A DNA stretch of 64,000 bases from G965267605 sp965267605. GTDB taxonomy: Bacteria; Bacteroidota; Bacteroidia; Flavobacteriales_E; Vicingaceae. The number at the start of each line of letters is the position of its first letter. Position 1 is the first letter of the stretch. The notes beneath the pieces are model-generated. The model saw nothing but the letters and a program-made list of their open reading frames with translations. It had not been told where the DNA came from and searched no databases. The translations under genes were made by a program, and so were the position numbers. The stretch lies in contig OZ254088.1 of NCBI GenBank assembly GCA_965267605.1, positions 1,736,001-1,800,000 of the forward strand. The letters are read 5' to 3'. Positions 59,874 to 64,000 of the stretch are shown piece after piece.

Positions 59874-61484
59874 TTAATTAAAGTCCATGAACAGCGAGTT
59901 CAAGCTGAACGTAGCACCTACTTGAACAAACGGGTAAGGATTCGTATTGATCCTATCCAGCACATCTTTTGCGAATCCACCCTTCAGGAATATCCTGGGC
60001 AGATAATGTCCATGTTCGGTATTGACCACGGTTAGTCCCAGGTACGCCCGCAGGTCCAAAAAAGCCTGGCGTGAACCGTGAAAACTTGTACTCATATCCG
60101 CCCCAACAAATAACCTTCCGTAAGCGGTAATCTCCTTACCTGGCTCAAACGGTTTCCACACATTGGTTGGGCTGATGGCCGAAAATGGAAAATCAAAGAA
60201 ATGATGTTGATAGCCCAAATTGAAGTATATCCCTAATCTCGAATTAACGCCTCCGATGAATGAGGCATAGCCACGATACGTAGTATGCGATATCCCTGCT
60301 CCCAAATAACCTGTCAGCGAATCGTTATGATAATATGCACCAGGCTCCACATTCAGTTGAAATTCGATTCTTGGGTATCGGAGACCACCACACCCCATAT
60401 CACGCCACTCCCAATTACCTTTGCTGGGATTTACACAGATAGTGGTTAATCGATCCTTCTGGATGTAGGGTGCTCTATTGTCTACGATTGGCACTCTGGT
60501 GTAATAGTAGAGTCGTTTTCGTTTCCTTTTCTTTTCCTGCCAGAGAATCTGTCGATTAAACGTTGAAGAGCGGGGCTTGCTACAGTAGTAATACTTATCC
60601 ATTGGATTAACATACTCCTTAGGGGCACGGATCTTGAGCTCCCGCTTGAAGAATCGCACCCGCGCCTGCATGTTCCGCATGAGGAAAAAATCAGGATAGT
60701 ACTTTCTGACATTCATGATCAACGTATCCTTCTTCAGCAGGTTTTCTTTACATCCATCGCAAGGAGCCTTATCCAACGTGAAGAACTGGTATCGGTCGAA
60801 TCCGAACTTCGGAATGGTAGTAACAAGCCTTCTCTTCTTCCACCAAAGTTTTCCGGTCACCCGTTCCCTCCATTTCACCTTTCGAACGGTATGCTGTCCT
60901 TCTTTAGATCTGTGGACATAGTAATGACTCGTTTTCTTCAGGTATGGATGAGGAGTCGCTTCGATGTGGACGACCTCCTTTTTTCTCTTTGTTATCGTCC
61001 GGAGGTTACATATTTCCAGCGCCTCAAAATCAACGAAAAAGCATCCGGGATCGACATTGGGGATTGAATCTGGCACCTGTTCCGACTCCTTGGCTACATG
61101 AATGATCACCTCTACCCTTCTGTTCTGGCTGTCATCCGACCGTTGACCTTCACCCCTGGCCATGATATTAATTGGCACTGTTTTTCCAATGAATCGTTTA
61201 CACGCTTTGTACACGTTCCTCGCTCGCTTCCTGGATAGTTTGATATTGGCATTTACCCGTCCAACAGAATCTGCGAAGCCAATGAATTGGATAGAATCAA
61301 CTTGAGAAAGGTCATAATCAACAGCGATACGCTCCAGTTTCGGCAAAGCCTTTGGTGGAAGCTTGGAGCTTCCAAATGCGAAATATACTTTGATCGTATC
61401 CCGCTGTGCCTGCGTAACACCATAAAGCGACAGGAATGCAACAAGTGCGAACAAGTGAATAATAATCCTGGTGGGTGACGCCAT
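59874..61484 (-). CDS. OmpA-domain protein with C-terminal barrel-like region
   Basis: A 536-residue exported protein. Signal peptide to about residue 26, then an OmpA-like peptidoglycan-binding domain at about 33-130 with GFADSVGRVNANIKLSRKRA, which anchors proteins to the cell wall. A Cys- and Lys-rich middle of about 200 residues has no family I recognise (KKTSHYYVHRSKEGQHT), and the C-terminal third has Gly/Tyr-rich strands ending in a terminal Phe (LFMDFN), as in outer-membrane barrels. The domain order (OmpA first) is unusual; most OmpA proteins carry it last. Stop is 11 nt from mnmE. Confidence 0.78.
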   Translation of the reverse strand: MASPTRIIIHLFALVAFLSLYGVTQAQRDTIKVYFAFGSSKLPPKALPKLERIAVDYDLSQVDSIQFIGFADSVGRVNANIKLSRKRARNVYKACKRFIGKTVPINIMARGEGQRSDDSQNRRVEVIIHVAKESEQVPDSIPNVDPGCFFVDFEALEICNLRTITKRKKEVVHIEATPHPYLKKTSHYYVHRSKEGQHTVRKVKWRERVTGKLWWKKRRLVTTIPKFGFDRYQFFTLDKAPCDGCKENLLKKDTLIMNVRKYYPDFFLMRNMQARVRFFKRELKIRAPKEYVNPMDKYYYCSKPRSSTFNRQILWQEKKRKRKRLYYYTRVPIVDNRAPYIQKDRLTTICVNPSKGNWEWRDMGCGGLRYPRIEFQLNVEPGAYYHNDSLTGYLGAGISHTTYRGYASFIGGVNSRLGIYFNLGYQHHFFDFPFSAISPTNVWKPFEPGKEITAYGRLFVGADMSTSFHGSRQAFLDLRAYLGLTVVNTEHGHYLPRIFLKGGFAKDVLDRINTNPYPFVQVGATFSLNSLFMDFN

Positions 61485-61784
61485 TTAGGTCTGCATTATG
61501 ATAAAGGAGTAGAAAATCACTTGCCAAACAGGTATGGTACGCATTCAAGAATATCTCCTTCAAATTAACATTTAATAGCGTGTAATGCGCGTATAATCTC
61601 GGAAAGCGACAGAAATTGATAATGTTAAGCATCAGCAAAACGTCAAGTATCGGCATCCATGCCACAGGATATTCAAAGTACCCTACCGTAAATTCAATAG
61701 GTAGCCAGGTTCTTTTGAAACCGTATGAATTCGGCTATGTTCACCAAGCATATAATCCAGTAATCACGGTTGCAAACTCAAGAC
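61485..61784. other. 300-nt gene-free intergenic stretch
   Basis: Between the divergent OmpA-domain gene and the CxxC protein gene I find no convincing gene, RNA, terminator or strong promoter. A 74-codon frame from 61616 overlaps the next gene and has no coding character. The region is AT-rich toward the left. Confidence 0.6.
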
Positions 61785-62690
61785 ATGAAAGCTTTCATAT
61801 TACCAAACCTGTTGAACATATGCCTAGGTTGTTTTCTTAGCGCCCTGACTATTTCATCTTACAGCCAATCCATTGTATTTTCCTCAGACTCGATCGACAA
61901 GTCAAAGACCGTTAAGAGTTTTCATGTTAACGATAAGGTCTACCTACACATATCAACCGAGCAACCTATCAACAAGACAACCGTAACCTATACCCCTGGA
62001 TACATTCCAAAGACAAGGAAATGTGAGGAATGCGGCTTCTCAGTCACAATCAGTGCTGAAGGAAGCAATACGACCGCCACTGGGGGTAGCGCCAGATACG
62101 AACAGATCAAGGGCAAAGTTGATTTCACTGGTAACAAAATTGTCCTTCCTCTGCTTTCAACATCCAAAGCATGTATGAACTGTGCAAGGAGCTTTCATGA
62201 ATTCTATGCTAACCTTCCAAAAGGATCTAATTCGCTGGAAGTCACTGTGCATATGTACCAGGCCCATTACCTTCAACCAAGGAGAAAGTGGCTCAAAGGG
62301 AAGATTACCCTGATCAAAGACCAAAAGATCCAACTCGGAAGAACGTTTGAAGCGGATTACAATGCAGCGATGAGCGATGTTGGTTTAGAGCAGAAAGTGG
62401 TTGAAGCAATGAATGAACGTATCAAGGAGCGCAAAGGAACACGGGTCTGCAAAGCAGCTAAGATCTCAGAAAAAGACTGGACCCTGGTCCGAGATAGATA
62501 CAACGCAAGAGTTCTTGGCCGTAGAATTAGCTGCTATTGCTATTTCGTAAATGAAAGTGGATCCTGCTACGTAGATGAATACTATTTCTGGCAAGAATTC
62601 GATGGGGTTAAATACTCGAATTCAGTCAGGTATTACGGATCTAAGAAGGTTACACGTAGTGAGGAGTACATTGATTGCAGTACAGATTAA
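61785..62690 (+). CDS. Secreted protein with two CxxC motifs
   Basis: A 301-residue exported protein: signal peptide to about residue 28 (ending SYSQ), then two CxxC pairs, CEEC at 80-83 and CMNC at 130-133, separated by a Gly/Thr-rich strand region, and another Cys group near the C-terminus (SCYCYFVNESGSCYV). A charged helical middle (about 190-235) follows. No family is recognised; disulfides or metal binding are possible. Frame upstream adds five residues to 61770. Stop is 11 nt from a convergent gene. Confidence 0.68.
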   Translation: MKAFILPNLLNICLGCFLSALTISSYSQSIVFSSDSIDKSKTVKSFHVNDKVYLHISTEQPINKTTVTYTPGYIPKTRKCEECGFSVTISAEGSNTTATGGSARYEQIKGKVDFTGNKIVLPLLSTSKACMNCARSFHEFYANLPKGSNSLEVTVHMYQAHYLQPRRKWLKGKITLIKDQKIQLGRTFEADYNAAMSDVGLEQKVVEAMNERIKERKGTRVCKAAKISEKDWTLVRDRYNARVLGRRISCYCYFVNESGSCYVDEYYFWQEFDGVKYSNSVRYYGSKKVTRSEEYIDCSTD

Positions 62691-62701
62691 CCAAGAGGTT
62701 T

Positions 62702-63172
62702 TCATCGCTTGTTTAATATCTTTTGAAGATCCTTTATCCGATCAGAAGGATAAACTTCATATGGCTTTAAGGCTAAAGCATACTGGTAGTACTTCATGGC
62801 CTCTTCCCAGTCCCTTTTATTAAAGGCGGTATCCCCTTTAATGATCCATTGTTCCCATCTATAGTCCAACGACAGCTTCTTGCTTTTCTGGACCAGATAA
62901 TGTTCACCGGGAAATACGTTAAGTAATCTCTTGTAACAAACACATGCGCTGTCGAGGCGCTCTTTCTTCTCCAGTTTAACACACGGTTTGAGTCGTCTGT
63001 GGTTCTTCTTCTGAAATAGCATATCCAGAGAATCCTGGATCTCCTGTTGCTTCTTCAGATAATCGGGATTTACCCTCACCTCAGGCATCACTTCCTGGGC
63101 AACCAGATGCATACTGCAAACTATAAGCAGTACAGCAAGCATGAACAAACGGACAAGCGATCTAGAAGCCAT
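62702..63172 (-). CDS. Small exported TPR-like protein
   Basis: A 156-residue exported protein. Signal peptide to about residue 25 (ending LVAQ). The C-terminal half holds tetratricopeptide-like helices: DSACVCYKRLLNVFPGEHYL and KGDTAFNKRDWEEAMKYYQYALALKP, the latter a good TPR match. The start is ATG 63172, one codon inside an in-frame TTG. It overlaps the preceding lipoprotein gene by 11 nt, so both are likely expressed together. Confidence 0.75.
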   Translation of the reverse strand: MASRSLVRLFMLAVLLIVCSMHLVAQEVMPEVRVNPDYLKKQQEIQDSLDMLFQKKNHRRLKPCVKLEKKERLDSACVCYKRLLNVFPGEHYLVQKSKKLSLDYRWEQWIIKGDTAFNKRDWEEAMKYYQYALALKPYEVYPSDRIKDLQKILNKR

Positions 63173-63971
63173 CAAAATACCTTGTTTCGTAATCCTTCAA
63201 GGCTATTTTCAACGTACGCTTAAACCGGTCTTTGAAGTCATCTCGAAGGGTCTTCTCCGGGTTTCCACTACCGGTTAATGTGTTGATCAAGCCTCCGCGC
63301 CTGCCTCTGTATTCCTTATAAGAAAGTTGCTCAGAACTTTCCACCACAAATGGTCTCACACAAACCGGCTCGAAATTGTCACGCGCATAAATAATGGCCC
63401 AACCGTTGAAGTAACCAGACGCATATCTTTCATCATCCAGCAGTTCAGGCATCACGAACTCTAGTGAATCCATAGGGTCTGGAACGATCACCGCAAACTC
63501 TGTATCATAGAATATCGTTCCCCAGCTATCCGCATTCATCCAATAATCCAGGCTTCCCAGATCTTTATCCGAAAGGTCGGTAGGCAATGCATGCATATGG
63601 TCGTCCAACATGTACCTCGAGGTACTTAGCCATTTCCATTCCGAATCGAGCCACTCATCTTGGAGTTGATCGAACGCTTCAGGAGTTGTAGCAGTAAATT
63701 TCTTGAGTTCCTCAATATGAAAGACATTCAAACTCTTCGGATCAGATTTAGGATCCTGATTTGCGTCACAACCCAGTTCCATTTGAACTTCGCCCGCATG
63801 CAAGTCTTTGATGAGTTTATTCGCTGATTTGTAGACCTTACCCAGGTTTTCATATTGTACAGAAGCATTCTGCTCCATCGCAGCTCGTTCCTCCTTAGTA
63901 AGACTTTGGCAAGAAGCTGTTAAGACAACAACAGCGGCCAAAGGAATGATTTGCAGTGCGCTCTTGATCAT
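63162..63971 (-). CDS. Hypothetical lipoprotein
   Basis: A 269-residue exported lipoprotein (MIKSALQIIPLAAVVVLTAS then Cys near residue 21). The body is rich in Asp, Trp, Tyr and Glu, with a charged first third (NLGKVYKSANKLIKDLHAG) and no family I recognise. Its stop lies in the following small TPR gene. The promoter may lie beyond 63972, where only 29 nt remain in the window. Confidence 0.68.
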   Translation of the reverse strand: MIKSALQIIPLAAVVVLTASCQSLTKEERAAMEQNASVQYENLGKVYKSANKLIKDLHAGEVQMELGCDANQDPKSDPKSLNVFHIEELKKFTATTPEAFDQLQDEWLDSEWKWLSTSRYMLDDHMHALPTDLSDKDLGSLDYWMNADSWGTIFYDTEFAVIVPDPMDSLEFVMPELLDDERYASGYFNGWAIIYARDNFEPVCVRPFVVESSEQLSYKEYRGRRGGLINTLTGSGNPEKTLRDDFKDRFKRTLKIALKDYETRYFDGF

Positions 63972-64000
63972 AAGTGTTAATCTCTTCTAACAATTTGTGG

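Noticed and set aside
61616..61840. A 74-codon plus-strand frame in the gene-free stretch
   Set aside because: It overlaps the start of the CxxC protein in another frame, has no signal, domain or promoter, and its composition is not coding-like.
1..64000. CRISPR arrays, insertion sequences, prophage or integron elements
   Set aside because: No regularly spaced repeats, transposase, integrase or phage-structural genes were seen.

Overview
The window reads as chromosome from a member of the Bacteroidota, probably order Flavobacteriales. Several signals point there: type IX secretion (T9SS) C-terminal sorting domains, a PorP/SprF-like barrel, SprB-type repeats, lineage-typical families (DUF4293, DUF3108, the ABC-B half-transporter), almost no Shine-Dalgarno sequences, and many promoters with the Bacteroidota -7 element TAnnTTTG. 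I see no insertion sequence, prophage, CRISPR array, tRNA or rRNA, so this is mostly housekeeping and cell-envelope DNA. The genus cannot be fixed from the sequence.

Layout. 1-331 is the tail of a heptosyltransferase-like gene. 324-9257 (mostly minus) carries an ABC exporter, truA, a divergent YfcE-type phosphodiesterase, wecB, a DUF4293 membrane protein, an ABC-F ATPase, an O-antigen ligase-like protein and a glycosyltransferase. 9350-15864 is a surface-polysaccharide region: Wzz-like protein, two glycosyltransferases, Wzy-like polymerase, Wzx-like flippase and a divergent FemAB/GNAT-like transferase. 15866-18244 is rny, a probable 6S RNA, zapA and a small coiled-coil gene. 18395-27302 holds an M23 peptidase, T9SS and lipoprotein genes, a GNAT enzyme, an M28 peptidase, the PLP-binding YggS protein and a HEAT-repeat protein. 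27386-34512 is central metabolism and division: pruA, an FtsB/DivIC-like protein, a TPR-SpoIIE phosphatase and both methylmalonyl-CoA mutase subunits. 34694-47879 contains a large T9SS adhesin/propeller protein, a 20-residue repeat protein, uvrB with small trailing genes, a PorP-like barrel, a DUF4139 protein and a MORN-like lipoprotein. 47972-51680 is a potassium module (TrkH, TrkA, divergent voltage-gated K+ channel). 51758-64000 has a T9SS trypsin-like protease, a VWA membrane protein, fabG, sucD, mnmE, an OmpA-domain barrel protein and several unknown secreted proteins.

Genes work together in three visible groups. The polysaccharide genes form a Wzx/Wzy-type pathway with 4-nt overlapping frames; WecB would supply UDP-ManNAc and the ligase-like protein would attach the product. 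The Trk genes and Kv channel cover potassium uptake and flux. Methylmalonyl-CoA mutase produces succinyl-CoA, which SucD's enzyme uses.

Two architectural traits stand out. First, convergent gene pairs are packed so that stop codons overlap or nearly touch in ten places. Second, in a set of genes the -7 element ends 4-9 nt before the start codon, which predicts leaderless mRNAs. The most interesting non-coding items are the probable 6S RNA, a nested inverted repeat at 47880-47968, and a REP-like palindrome at 58402-58447. I found no clear new multi-gene system; candidates for novelty are individual proteins and these architectural features.
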